Source of the DNA: JBCBRD01 sp039819785
GTDB lineage: Bacteria > Pseudomonadota > Alphaproteobacteria > Rhizobiales > Hyphomicrobiaceae
DNA: 64,000 bases
Assembly (NCBI GenBank): GCA_039819785.1
Contig: JBCBRH010000006.1
Coordinates: 62,001 to 126,000, forward strand
Reading direction: 5' to 3'
The position numbers were made by a program, and so were the translations under genes. The notes beneath the pieces are model-generated. The model searched no databases. It worked only from the letters and a program-made list of their open reading frames with translations, and was not told the origin of the DNA. This document shows positions 35,008 through 43,826 of the stretch, piece by piece; positions within the stretch are counted from its first letter, which is position 1, and every line of letters starts with the position of its first letter.

Positions 35008-36189
35008 TCACCGGTGGGCAACAATCAAACTTGTCTGCAAAGGAACGCGGGTTTGAACGAGTTTAGGGGATTGAAATCCCGCACTTTTCAGAAACGCGAG
35101 ATGTTCATCCACACGGCGCGGGCGGCCACTGCCCATAGCCAGGAGATAGAAGCCGAAATAGGCATCACCCACAGGTCCAGCACCGCGAATGCCTGACATC
35201 GGCTCCGCAATAAGCAGCGTCCCGCCCGGTTGCAGCGCGTCATAGACACTGCGCAAGAGGGTTTCGACTGTCGCATCGGGGTGGTCATAGAGAACACGGA
35301 CCAGCGTGATAAGATCGGTGTCACGAGGCAGGTCGTCGGTCATGAAGCTACCGCCAACGGCGCGAGCACGCTTCGTCAGGCCGCCTTCGGAAAACCGTTT
35401 GCGGGCTATATCGGCAACCGCGGGCAGATCAAAAACGCCCACTTGCAGATGCGGCGCACGGCGCGCAGCTGCAATCGCGAATGCCCCGGCACCACCCCCC
35501 ACATCAAGCAGTGTACGGTGCCGATCCAGCGAGTAACTGTCCAACACCTCTTCGGCAATGAAGGACTGCGAGGCAGCCATCAGCTCCGAATAGTCCTCAA
35601 CATCTTCCCGCTTCAGAGCTTCCGGTGCCTCGGACGTGGCATAGGCCCAGTACGATTGAAGCCCCGTCCGGTCTCCGCCACCAGCCAGCAAGCCGACTGG
35701 ATCCTGCAGGTCCCGGTACACCAGCGCATGATGCCGAACCATGGCAGCCAGCCCCGGCTCATTGACCATCGCGAGGCCAAGTTCACCCAGCCCGTAGCGG
35801 TTCCCACTGCGTCGCTCCGCCAGGTCGAGTGCAACAGCTGCATCCATCAGCCGACGCGTCCCAGCCACATCAAGCCCCAGCTTGCCGCTCAGTTCAGCGA
35901 TCGAAAGCGGTCCATCGGCAAGCGTTTCAAAGACGTCGAGTTGAACGCAGGCGTGCAAAATCTGGAAATAAACGAAACCAGCCGTAAGATCGAACAGCGC
36001 GCGTGCACGCCTGCGTACCAGCGGCCGGGTCAAAAAGAACCCCGCAGCCCGCTGCCGGACATCCCGCCGGGTCAGCAGCCGATCTCGGAAACTTAAAAAC
36101 CGGTCCCGCAGACGATCGACAAGTAACCCGGCGCCACCTTGGGCAGTCTTCACGTCCACCTTGGGCAAGACAGTCTCGATCTTAGACAT
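35008..36189 (-). CDS. crtF: demethylspheroidene (hydroxyneurosporene) O-methyltransferase CrtF
   Basis: CrtF methylates the tertiary hydroxyl group of acyclic carotenoids to form the methoxy group of spheroidene. The 393-residue product has an N-terminal dimerisation domain (FDLTAGFVYFQILHACVQLDVFETLADGP region, about 65-95) and the SAM-binding motif LLDVGGGAGAFAIAAARRAP. It continues with ALQPGGTLLIAEPMSG and YFGFYLLAMGSGRPR. It lies 20 bp after crtE on the same strand in the typical crtEF order. Confidence 0.94.
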   Translation of the reverse strand: MSKIETVLPKVDVKTAQGGAGLLVDRLRDRFLSFRDRLLTRRDVRQRAAGFFLTRPLVRRRARALFDLTAGFVYFQILHACVQLDVFETLADGPLSIAELSGKLGLDVAGTRRLMDAAVALDLAERRSGNRYGLGELGLAMVNEPGLAAMVRHHALVYRDLQDPVGLLAGGGDRTGLQSYWAYATSEAPEALKREDVEDYSELMAASQSFIAEEVLDSYSLDRHRTLLDVGGGAGAFAIAAARRAPHLQVGVFDLPAVADIARKRFSEGGLTKRARAVGGSFMTDDLPRDTDLITLVRVLYDHPDATVETLLRSVYDALQPGGTLLIAEPMSGIRGAGPVGDAYFGFYLLAMGSGRPRRVDEHLAFLKSAGFQSPKLVQTRVPLQTSLIVAHR

Positions 36190-36209
36190 TTTTGTTATAT
36201 TATAGTGAG

Positions 36210-37079
36210 TTAGGCAGCAAGATGCGCAAGGCTCTTAGGAACAAACCGACGTGTTTCCGCGTCAATCATCGCCTGCAATTCCATCCGTCCCGGACAGCTG
36301 GGAATGGAATCCAACCCATCGGCAATCAGATGCCGGAACCGGGCAACAGCGCCCTCAACGCCAAGCTCGTTGGCGGCACTGGGACGGCCAAGCGCTGCAT
36401 CCCGTCCGCACGATTTGCCATAGTCGACATCGCTCGTTGCGAGGTCCCGCAGGTCATCGGCCACCTGATAGGCTTCACCCAACGACACACCGAGTTGCCG
36501 CCAACCGGTCGCATCACCCGTTGCCGTCAATGCACCAGCTTCGACAGCTGCAACGAACAACGACCCGGTCTTAGCCTGATGGTACTGCTTCAGATCAGGG
36601 TCCGGTTCGCTCTCCCAGGCCTGCCCGGCAATGATCCCGAACGGCATTCCAACGGAGCGCGCAACCACATCCAACAACCCGGCAATAATCTCCGGACGCT
36701 CCGCAGCACCTCGCGCCAACGTCTGAAACGCCAGGACAATCATGGCATCACCAGCCAAAACGGCGATCTCTTCACCGAAAGCACGATGCACCGAAGGCTT
36801 ACCCCGCCGCACATCCGCATCATCGAAACACGGCAGGTCATCGTGAACCAGCGATGCACAGTGCAAGAGCTCAATAGCCGCCGCAGCAGCCAGTGTCGCC
36901 TCAAGCGATTTCTGGCCATAAGCCATTGCCACCGCAAGACAAAGTCTAGGCCGTATACGAGCACCGCCCGGGAAGACACCGTAGTGAATCGCCTCGGCGA
37001 TCTTAGGAGGCGCACCGCTCCCGCTCACAATGAAAACGGATGCTTCCAGCGTTTCGGATATGAGGGATTTGATATCCAT
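36210..37079 (-). CDS. crtE: geranylgeranyl diphosphate synthase CrtE
   Basis: CrtE makes geranylgeranyl diphosphate for carotenoids and for the bacteriochlorophyll tail. The 289-residue product has the first aspartate-rich motif in LVHDDLPCFDDADVRRGKPS and the second in QVADDLRDLATSDVDYGKS. It also has the GGARIRPRL N-terminal motif. I chose ATG at 37079, preceded by GGGAGACGGCGGA. An ATG at 37121 in the same frame lacks a ribosome-binding site. It is the first gene of the crtEF-bchCXYZ-puf superoperon and is divergent from crtD. Confidence 0.94.
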   Translation of the reverse strand: MDIKSLISETLEASVFIVSGSGAPPKIAEAIHYGVFPGGARIRPRLCLAVAMAYGQKSLEATLAAAAAIELLHCASLVHDDLPCFDDADVRRGKPSVHRAFGEEIAVLAGDAMIVLAFQTLARGAAERPEIIAGLLDVVARSVGMPFGIIAGQAWESEPDPDLKQYHQAKTGSLFVAAVEAGALTATGDATGWRQLGVSLGEAYQVADDLRDLATSDVDYGKSCGRDAALGRPSAANELGVEGAVARFRHLIADGLDSIPSCPGRMELQAMIDAETRRFVPKSLAHLAA

Positions 37080-37102
37080 TCCGCCGTCTCCCTGAACAAA
37101 AG

Positions 37103-37146
37103 TGTCAAGTTTAGTTGTCATCTTATAGCGTAAGCATTTATAGACA
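37103..37146. promoter_or_regulatory. crtE/crtD divergent promoter region with PpsR-type site
   Basis: CGT-N12-ACA at 37129-37146 is the same variant found before bch2 and bchF. A second, weaker half-match starts with TGTCAAG at 37103. For crtD a -35 TTGTCA (37115-37120) and a -10 TATAGA (37139-37144) at 18 bp spacing overlap the site. Redox control of both operons by PpsR is inferred. Confidence 0.5.
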
Positions 37147-37221
37147 CTAGTGGCAAGTCCCGTTCCAGTAGCCGCGAGCGGCGGCGGCTCCCAACCGTGG
37201 AAATGTGAAAAAGCTCCGCCC

Positions 37222-38784
37222 ATGCGAAACCGCACTGTCATCATCGGCTCAGGCATTGCAGGCCTTTCGGCCGCCGTTGAATTGAGCGCGCGGGGTGAAG
37301 AGGTGCTGGTTTTGGAAAGCGCAGCCTGCGTTGGCGGGAAGATGCGCCAAATCAACATTCACAACCAACACATTGATTCAGGGCCGACCGTGTTGACCAT
37401 GCGTTGGGTGTTCGACGCGATCTTTCAGGCCGCAGGCACACGCCTGGAGGATCACGTAAAACTCAAACCACTCAACATCCTGGCCCGCCATGCATGGACC
37501 GATGGCAGTCGCATGGATTTGTTTTCTGACATCGACCGCTCAGCCGACGAGATCGGCCGTCTTGCCGGCCCAGCAGAAGCCAGAGGCTATAGGGACTTCT
37601 GTGCGAAGGCCGCGCGCGTTTACAGCTCACTGGAAAGCACCTTCATCAATGCCCAGCAGCCATCCATGCTTGGCCTTGTGGGGCGCATGGGCCGCCAAAA
37701 ACCCTCCGACATCATCGAAATCAATCCACATCAATCGCTGTGGGATACGCTTGGCCGATACTTCAAGGACAAGCGGCTGCACCAGCTGTTTGCCAGGTAT
37801 GCCACCTATTGCGGATCATCGCCCTATTCGGCAACGGCAACCTTGATGCTTGTCGCCCACGTCGAGCGGCAAGGCGTCTGGCACATCGAAGGCGGCATGC
37901 ATAAGCTGGCACAGGCGCTGAAAAATTTGGCCGAAAACGCAGGCGCAACTTTTCGGTTCAATACCCAGGTGAAAACCATCACCCATTCAGCCGGTCGGGT
38001 CTCAGGCGTTGTCCTCGAGGATGATGAAGAGATCTCAGCATCAAGCATCGTCTTCAACGGGGATGCAGCAGCATTAGCTTGCGGGCTCCTGGGCACGGCC
38101 AGCCGCAAAGCCGTGACGCGGCAAAGTCCGCGCGTGCGTTCGCTGTCTGCCATCACATGGAGCACAGTGGCCGACCCCAAAGACTTCCCGCTCAGCCACC
38201 ACAACGTATTTTTCTCAGATGACTACCGCGCCGAGTTCACCGACATTCTCACCCACAAGTCCTTCCCGCGCGCGCCCACGGTTTACATCTGCGCCCAGGA
38301 TCGCGCCAATGACGCCACGGCAGCCGTTAACGGCCAAGGCGAACCAACCAACGCGGAACCAGAACGCCTGTTGTGCCTCGTCAATGCCCCCCCCGTTGGC
38401 GATCAAAAAACCTTCGAAGAAGCGGAGATAAAACAATGCCAGGATCAAACACGTTCAGTCCTGAAACGCTGCGGCCTGGATTTGGACTTCCCCACGGACA
38501 CGACCGTGATCACGACGCCGGCGGACTTCGAGGCGCTTTTTCCCGGGACGGGGGGAGCGTTATATGGACGCCACGCACATGGCATGACGGCCACCTTCCA
38601 GCGCCCGGGTTCCAGGAGCAAACTCCCAGGCCTTTATCTGGCCGGTGGGAGCGTTCACCCGGGCCCGGGGGTGCCGATGGCAGCCCTCTCCGGGCGTCTC
38701 GCAACTGCGAGCCTCTTGGCGGACCGCGCTTCGACCAGACGGTTTCACAAGGCGGCTACCTTTGGTGGTACCTCGACGGCATAA
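37222..38784 (+). CDS. crtD: 1-hydroxycarotenoid 3,4-desaturase (methoxyneurosporene dehydrogenase) CrtD
   Basis: CrtD introduces the C3,4 double bond into hydroxylated or methoxylated acyclic carotenoids. The 520-residue product starts with MRNRTVIIGSGIAGLSAAVE, the FAD dinucleotide-binding fold, followed by GGKMRQINI and DSGPTVLTMRWVFDAIF. The C-terminus has LYLAGGSVHPGPGVPMAALSG, the phytoene-desaturase family signature. The DSGPTVLTMRW type of motif separates CrtD from CrtI. Its last 349 bases are overlapped by the crtC frame. The start lacks a strong ribosome-binding site; a GTG at 37150 in frame is an alternative. Confidence 0.93.
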   Translation: MRNRTVIIGSGIAGLSAAVELSARGEEVLVLESAACVGGKMRQINIHNQHIDSGPTVLTMRWVFDAIFQAAGTRLEDHVKLKPLNILARHAWTDGSRMDLFSDIDRSADEIGRLAGPAEARGYRDFCAKAARVYSSLESTFINAQQPSMLGLVGRMGRQKPSDIIEINPHQSLWDTLGRYFKDKRLHQLFARYATYCGSSPYSATATLMLVAHVERQGVWHIEGGMHKLAQALKNLAENAGATFRFNTQVKTITHSAGRVSGVVLEDDEEISASSIVFNGDAAALACGLLGTASRKAVTRQSPRVRSLSAITWSTVADPKDFPLSHHNVFFSDDYRAEFTDILTHKSFPRAPTVYICAQDRANDATAAVNGQGEPTNAEPERLLCLVNAPPVGDQKTFEEAEIKQCQDQTRSVLKRCGLDLDFPTDTTVITTPADFEALFPGTGGALYGRHAHGMTATFQRPGSRSKLPGLYLAGGSVHPGPGVPMAALSGRLATASLLADRASTRRFHKAATFGGTSTA

Positions 38785-39638
38785 GCGACGACGGCCAATA
38801 TGGCGTAACGATTATCGCCTTCATCGGCAGCGTATTTTCGCCCTACTATTCGTGGGCCGGTTATGGCGATCCGATGAAGCATTGCGCCATCAACGTCGCA
38901 CTTTACGGCCGCGGGGCAAACCGTTGGGCGATGACCGAACGCTCCGAAAAATCCGTACAGCGCGGTCGTGATTTCTACGCCGTCGGCCCAAGTGCCTTAT
39001 CCTGGGATCGCACCTCTCTGACTATCGATCTCAACGAGCGCGCAGCCCCATTCGGCCAACCGATCAAAGGCCGCATCAGACTTCACCCGCAAGCCGTGAC
39101 AACCGAAGCGTTCGAACTGGATCCCGATGGCGGGCACGCCTGGTGGCCGATCGCGCCACGCTCCCGCATCGAGGTTGAACTGGGCAGCCCCGGCCTCAAC
39201 TGGAACGGATCGGCCTACTTCGACACCAACAGCGGTGAAGCCCCGTTACAGGAAGGGTTCACGCAATGGGATTGGAGCCGCGCTGACACCGGGGATGGCG
39301 CAGCCGTCCTCTACGACATCACAAGACGCAACGGCGAAACACTCGACTTAGGCCTGCGCTTTGCGAAAGACGGTACCGTCACCGAGTTTGCCCCACCACC
39401 GCGCGCCAAGTTGGCTCCGACCAGCATCTGGCGCGTCCCACGACAAACCCAGGCCGATAACCAGCAGGCCAAGGTCATCGCAACGTTCGAAGACACACCT
39501 TTTTATGCGCGTTCGAAACTGGCGACACGCATCTTCGGCGAAGACACCGTGGCCATCCACGAAAGCCTCTCACTCGACCGGTTCAAACAAAACTGGGTGC
39601 GTTGCCTGCTGCCTTTCCGCATGCCACGTTGGCCATAA
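38436..39638 (+). CDS. crtC: acyclic carotenoid 1,2-hydratase CrtC
   Basis: CrtC adds water to the C1,2 double bond of acyclic carotenoids in the spheroidene pathway. The conserved part begins at GPRFDQTVSQGGYLWWYLDG (from about 38720) and continues with GSVFSPYYSWAG, INVALYGRGANRWAMTER and YFDTNSGEAPLQEGFTQWDWSR. No ATG, GTG or TTG lies in frame between 38437 and that motif, so I place the start at ATG 38436, preceded by GGAGAT. This gives 400 residues, a usual length for the family. It also implies a 349-base overlap with crtD in another frame. An ATG at 38373 is a second choice. Confidence 0.85.
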   Translation: MPGSNTFSPETLRPGFGLPHGHDRDHDAGGLRGAFSRDGGSVIWTPRTWHDGHLPAPGFQEQTPRPLSGRWERSPGPGGADGSPLRASRNCEPLGGPRFDQTVSQGGYLWWYLDGISDDGQYGVTIIAFIGSVFSPYYSWAGYGDPMKHCAINVALYGRGANRWAMTERSEKSVQRGRDFYAVGPSALSWDRTSLTIDLNERAAPFGQPIKGRIRLHPQAVTTEAFELDPDGGHAWWPIAPRSRIEVELGSPGLNWNGSAYFDTNSGEAPLQEGFTQWDWSRADTGDGAAVLYDITRRNGETLDLGLRFAKDGTVTEFAPPPRAKLAPTSIWRVPRQTQADNQQAKVIATFEDTPFYARSKLATRIFGEDTVAIHESLSLDRFKQNWVRCLLPFRMPRWP

Positions 39639-39718
39639 ACCGCCATCCAAAACCGTACCGAGCTGGTCGCGCAGTGGAAGGCATTTGATAACCAACCGGG
39701 ATAAGGACAACCGCCCGA

Positions 39719-40453
39719 ATGCAAGTGGCTTCGATTTCATTTTTCCGGTTTGCAGGCGTCGGCAATCAGATCTGGGCGTTTTCGCAGATGCAGTTCGCAG
39801 CCAAAGCGCTGCGCAACATGCCGGGCGTCCAATGGGTCAAGCAGTTCGGCACCGGCTCCCGCCAGACCTTCCACCCCTATCCGAACTTCGGTGTCTACGC
39901 GATCATGGTGACCTGGCCTTCGGTTGAGCACGCAAAACAGCAGATAGAGACCCAGCAGGTCTACAATAACTATCGCGCACATGCCGTCGAAACCTGGACC
40001 GTCTACACAACGCCAATTTCATCAAGCGGCCAATGGGACGGGACCAATCCGTTTGAACCAAACAGCGGCGAAGGGCTTCCCAAACCCATTGGGATCCTGA
40101 CCCGGGCCACAGTGAAGGCGCGTCATCTGCCGAGCTTTTGGAAGCATGTCCCCGATATCGCTGAAGCCATCGACGGTTATGACGGCGTGCTGTTTCGCCA
40201 AGGCATGGGGGAGGTGCCTTGGGTGCATCAGGTGACGTTTTCCATTTGGGATGACGTTCAGAAAATGAACGCCTTTGCCTATAAGGACGGTCACCACGCA
40301 CGCGCCCTTAAACACGCTCACGAAAGCGGTTGGTTCAAAGAGGAGCTGTTCGCGCGGTTTCGCATCTTGGATACCGAAGGGACCTGGCAAGGCGAAGATC
40401 CACTCGCTGCAACACGGTCCATGGCACAACACGATTACGCCGCTGCGAGTTGA
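39719..40453 (+). CDS. crtA: spheroidene monooxygenase CrtA
   Basis: CrtA is an oxygen-dependent haem-type ketolase that turns spheroidene into spheroidenone. The 244-residue product has the family start VASISFFRFAGVGNQIWAFSQM and the segments GSGRQTFHP-like (here GTGSRQTFHPYPNFGVYAI) and TRATVKARHLPSFWKHVPDI. It also has GEVPWVHQVTFSIWDDV. It follows crtC by 80 bp on the same strand. Its presence argues that spheroidenone is made under oxygen. The convergent orf/bchO operon ends beyond a repeat element. Confidence 0.95.
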   Translation: MQVASISFFRFAGVGNQIWAFSQMQFAAKALRNMPGVQWVKQFGTGSRQTFHPYPNFGVYAIMVTWPSVEHAKQQIETQQVYNNYRAHAVETWTVYTTPISSSGQWDGTNPFEPNSGEGLPKPIGILTRATVKARHLPSFWKHVPDIAEAIDGYDGVLFRQGMGEVPWVHQVTFSIWDDVQKMNAFAYKDGHHARALKHAHESGWFKEELFARFRILDTEGTWQGEDPLAATRSMAQHDYAAAS

Positions 40454-40539
40454 TAAGACCACGGCTCCTGGTCGGAAGCGGTCCCATCGCCGAACATGAA
40501 ACCGAAAACGTGCTGGCAGTGAACGGCATCCGCATGACA

Positions 40540-40646
40540 TTAGAGCGTGTTCAGGAAAAGTGTGCGCGGTTTTCCGTCCGGAACATGTTCCAAATCAAGA
40601 GCTTAAAGCCTGTTTTGCTGGTCCGCAAAAAGCGAACAGGATCTAG
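40540..40646. repeat. dispersed two-hairpin intergenic repeat, copy C
   Basis: Same structure as copies at 23734 and 25501: TTAGAGCGTGTTC ... GAACATGTTCC around an AAAAGTGTGCGCGGTTTTCC core, then AAAGCCTG ... CGAACAGGATCT. The second hairpin has decayed most here. It fills the space between the convergent crtA and 58-residue membrane protein genes and may end both transcripts. Confidence 0.78.
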
Positions 40647-40819
40647 TGGCCAGCTGTACCCATGTCCCCGTCCTTGAGGGATTGCAGTGTCACCGTACGA
40701 GCTTCGCGCATCTCTTTCAGCTCACGCTTAAGCTTTTGACCGGACCACGTCAGATAAGCCATGACGCCACCGAACAGCGCGATGATTTTCACAATCCCTA
40801 CGATTTCCAACGTCGTCAT
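40643..40819 (-). CDS. small single-span membrane protein at end of bchIDO operon
   Basis: The 58-residue product begins MTTLEIVGIVKIIALFGGVM, a single transmembrane helix, and continues with a basic, helical cytoplasmic-type tail (SGQKLKRELKEMREA). GAAGGAAG lies eight bases before the ATG. It is the last gene of the bchI-bchD-bchO group, 40 bp after bchO on the minus strand. I do not recognise a named family. A role beside magnesium chelation or pigment assembly is inference from position only. A longer frame of 138 codons is open upstream but overlaps bchO and is unlikely to be translated. Confidence 0.65.
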   Translation of the reverse strand: MTTLEIVGIVKIIALFGGVMAYLTWSGQKLKRELKEMREARTVTLQSLKDGDMGTAGH

Positions 40820-40859
40820 ACACCAGCTTCCTTCAGCTTTTCTGTCATGTATATATTGT

Positions 40860-41774
40860 TTACGACCCGGCAGTCGTTTTGGCTCTGCCGACCGCATCCT
40901 GGATGATACGCACGATTGTCGCGGGATCTTCTTCATGCGCGAGATGCCCAAGCCCTGGCAGACGCTCGATCCGCGCGTGCGGAACCATCTTGGCAGTCGC
41001 TTCAGCCACCGATACATCGATCGTCTTATCTTTGAGCGCGGCGACCAGCACGAGGTCACACGACAGTTTCACCATATCCGACACAAGCGGATTGAGGTCC
41101 CAATTCGCCATCATGCCAAGCGTTCCAGCCACATGCCCGCTCGACCTGAAGAGCCTTGCGTAAAGAGCCACCCCTTCCGGCGTTAGTTTTGATCCAGTAT
41201 CACGCAACAACCGCTCGACGTTGGTCTGCCGCGATGCACTCCAGGCAAACACGCGCGGCGTGAACGGGTTGACAAACAGCGCCTTTGCAATCGTTGGAAA
41301 CACATGCCCGGCCATACCGGGAAATGGCTTCAGCGCACCATTCAACGAGACGATCACCCGGGGCGCAACAAGCTTGTCGATCGCCATCCGGATCGCAATG
41401 GCCGCACCCGCCGAGTGACCAACCAGGACATCCGCCTGAAAGTCCAGTTCATGAAGCAGCGCGGTCAAGGACTTGGCCATTCCAGGCAGCGAAAGCCCAG
41501 GCATATCGGGCGTATCCGAGAACGCATGACCCGGCAGATCCATCGCCAGCACATGATAATCGTCGACAACCAGCGGGATGATATCGCGCCAAGAATGGGT
41601 TGAAGCGCCCGTCCCGTGAATAAGGATCATGCCAGGTTTGGGAGGCTCACCAACATGGGCTACACCGAACGTCTGAATATGCCATTTCAATCCCCCAGCG
41701 CGTATGAACCGGCTGTACTCATGATGTGGCCAGTTGCGCTCCCACGTCGGTTTGTCGTGCTTTGAAACCATCAC
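40860..41774 (-). CDS. bchO: alpha/beta-fold hydrolase BchO
   Basis: BchO is a magnesium-chelatase accessory protein of the alpha/beta hydrolase fold with no proven reaction. The 304-residue product has the oxyanion-hole motif LIHGTGASTHSW and the nucleophile elbow VGHSAGAA. The active-site aspartate and histidine candidates are near LKDKTIDVS and LPGLGHLAHEEDP. It lies downstream of bchD after 36 bp and is followed by a small membrane protein gene. Start may be at the second ATG (41771). Confidence 0.92.
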   Translation of the reverse strand: MMVSKHDKPTWERNWPHHEYSRFIRAGGLKWHIQTFGVAHVGEPPKPGMILIHGTGASTHSWRDIIPLVVDDYHVLAMDLPGHAFSDTPDMPGLSLPGMAKSLTALLHELDFQADVLVGHSAGAAIAIRMAIDKLVAPRVIVSLNGALKPFPGMAGHVFPTIAKALFVNPFTPRVFAWSASRQTNVERLLRDTGSKLTPEGVALYARLFRSSGHVAGTLGMMANWDLNPLVSDMVKLSCDLVLVAALKDKTIDVSVAEATAKMVPHARIERLPGLGHLAHEEDPATIVRIIQDAVGRAKTTAGS

Positions 41775-41810
41775 TCGATCTTCGATGCGGGTTTGAGGCC
41801 TGTCACGTTT

Positions 41811-43826
41811 TTAAGATGTCCGCGTACCATTGACAAAACCACCAATCGCCGAAGACAGCCGAAGCGCATCGGCGTTCGGCAGGGGCAGATAAAGCGCGTC
41901 CATGGCCTGAGCAAGATTTGCAGCGTGAGACTGTGGGCGTCGCGAGGTATCGATCACAATCGTGCGGAAGCCCTCTGCCCGCAAGATCTTCGCCGCCGCA
42001 AGCGCATCTGCTTGACCAGCTTCACGCCCTTTGGAACCATCACGCGCTACATTCCCTCGTCCATCGGTCAGGAACACCAGCGCCGGCGTCTGCCCACGCC
42101 GCTTTGCTGCCAGTGCCAAACCAAGGGCGGCCATCACCCCATCGGCAAGCGGCGTTCCGCCACCACCCGGCAAGCCCACAAGCGCCCGCTTGGCCCGAAC
42201 CAGCGATCGGGTCGGCGGCAGCAAAACATCCGCTTTCTCGCCGCGCAACGCGACAAGTGCCACATGATCGCGCCGGACATAACACTCAGCCAGTAGCAAT
42301 TCGACCGCACCCTTGGCTTCACCCAGACGCTGGGCGGCAGCCGACCCAGATGCGTCGACGGCAAAGATCGTTACGCTCTCGCTGCGGTTTTCAAAACGTT
42401 TGATCCGAAAATCACTTTGCTCGACGAACACGCGCTGGCCATTGTCGCCACCAGCCGCAGTGACAGGGCCTGCCCGATGAGACACCCCACCCGAACGCGC
42501 CTGTGCCTTTGCCTGCGCCTGTGCCCGCCTCAGCTTCTGCCACGGCGCAGCCGCCCTTAGCGTGGCAACGAGGCTGAGCCGTGCACCTGGACCCAACTGA
42601 CCAGGCGCAGTCCCTTTGGGACGGCCATGCTGTTGAGATGCCGAACGCATCCCTGCAGGCCCCGACGTTTTGGTTGCATTGCGGCTGGCCATCTGAGCCG
42701 TCAGCTTCGCCAGTAACCCATCGGGCAATGAAGCCTGAATGATATCAAGCAGCATGTCTTCTGGCAGCGCATCTGGAACCTGTCGCGTCTCCTCGTTCTC
42801 ATCATCCTTCTCGGTGTCAGCTTGATCGGGCTCTGGCTGTTCAGGCTCAGGCGACTCCGGCGGAGGAGGATCGGGCTCAGGCTCAGGCTGCTCGGCCGTT
42901 TCATCGTCCGGTTGTGCCGCCTGCGGAATCTGCGTGGCCCGCGGTCCAAAAACCCACTGACCAGCCAGCGCCGCATCAGCCACCTCAGCTTGCGTGCGCC
43001 CCTCAAGGGCTGCGACCACGCGCGTCACGGCCATCGCCAGTTGGATGGGCCGAAGTCCGGCGACGCCAAGCCCGGCCGCGGCCTCACACAACCCTTCCAA
43101 CAACGCATCCGGCACACAGACATCAGGCAACAGCGCCCGGGCAGTAACGATCCGCGACGATCTCAAGAGCTCAGTGCCATCGTCATTTTCCGCAACAGCT
43201 GCACGAACACACGCATACGGAACAGCGGATAAATCAACGCAAAACGCCAACCTGTCGGAGAGCTTGGCAGGAAGCCCCGCATCGTCTTCATCGGTGGCTT
43301 CGTCCAGGGCAATCACGCCAAACCGGGTCTCATCGCGCAACGCGAATCCGTCGCGCTCAACGAGAACGGCACCAGCATCCATGACGGCGGCAAGCCTTGC
43401 AGCAAGGCCCAAATCCGTGCGTTCGGCCATCGGCAACACACACACGCCGCCGTTCAACTCAGACAAAAGCCCGCGCTCAAACACCGGCTGTCCGCGCAAC
43501 AACGTGGCGGTCAGATCGAGCCCGCCCAACAACCGATCATCAGTCAACCCGGCGGGCAGTCGTCGCCAGACAACATCATCACCAATCCGCTGGCGTATCA
43601 GGTCCATGTAGGCATCGCGCACGGGGCCTGAACGCGCCTGCAGCCAGATGCCACCGCATCCAAGCGGATCGACAGCAAACACGTCAGCGATTTGCAACGC
43701 GGTATCCCAGGTAGCAATACCCCGGGCCACCAGGTCCTCCAGATCCGCGGCTGAGGTCGCAGTTGAGGCCTCAGCACCGCTCAGGCCCACTGGTCTATTA
43801 CCAACCCTGTCGTCCATGAGGCTCAC
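41811..43826 (-). CDS. bchD: magnesium chelatase subunit D
   Basis: BchD works with BchI and BchH to insert magnesium into protoporphyrin IX. The 671-residue product has a degenerate AAA+ region (to about 300), a Pro/Glu/Asp-rich linker (about 310-365), and a C-terminal integrin I-like domain with the MIDAS pattern FAVDASGSAA. It also has FLTDGRGN. The start overlaps the bchI stop by four bases. The catalytic subunit gene bchH is not in the window. Confidence 0.95.
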   Translation of the reverse strand: MSLMDDRVGNRPVGLSGAEASTATSAADLEDLVARGIATWDTALQIADVFAVDPLGCGGIWLQARSGPVRDAYMDLIRQRIGDDVVWRRLPAGLTDDRLLGGLDLTATLLRGQPVFERGLLSELNGGVCVLPMAERTDLGLAARLAAVMDAGAVLVERDGFALRDETRFGVIALDEATDEDDAGLPAKLSDRLAFCVDLSAVPYACVRAAVAENDDGTELLRSSRIVTARALLPDVCVPDALLEGLCEAAAGLGVAGLRPIQLAMAVTRVVAALEGRTQAEVADAALAGQWVFGPRATQIPQAAQPDDETAEQPEPEPDPPPPESPEPEQPEPDQADTEKDDENEETRQVPDALPEDMLLDIIQASLPDGLLAKLTAQMASRNATKTSGPAGMRSASQQHGRPKGTAPGQLGPGARLSLVATLRAAAPWQKLRRAQAQAKAQARSGGVSHRAGPVTAAGGDNGQRVFVEQSDFRIKRFENRSESVTIFAVDASGSAAAQRLGEAKGAVELLLAECYVRRDHVALVALRGEKADVLLPPTRSLVRAKRALVGLPGGGGTPLADGVMAALGLALAAKRRGQTPALVFLTDGRGNVARDGSKGREAGQADALAAAKILRAEGFRTIVIDTSRRPQSHAANLAQAMDALYLPLPNADALRLSSAIGGFVNGTRTS

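Noticed and set aside
37080..37358. Longer CrtE start reaching into crtD
   Set aside because: It would overlap the crtD start on the opposite strand and the shared promoter; ATG 37079 has a good ribosome-binding site and fits the family length.
40820..41059. N-terminal extension of the 58-residue membrane protein into bchO
   Set aside because: The extension is an out-of-frame reading of bchO; the ATG at 40819 has its own ribosome-binding site.
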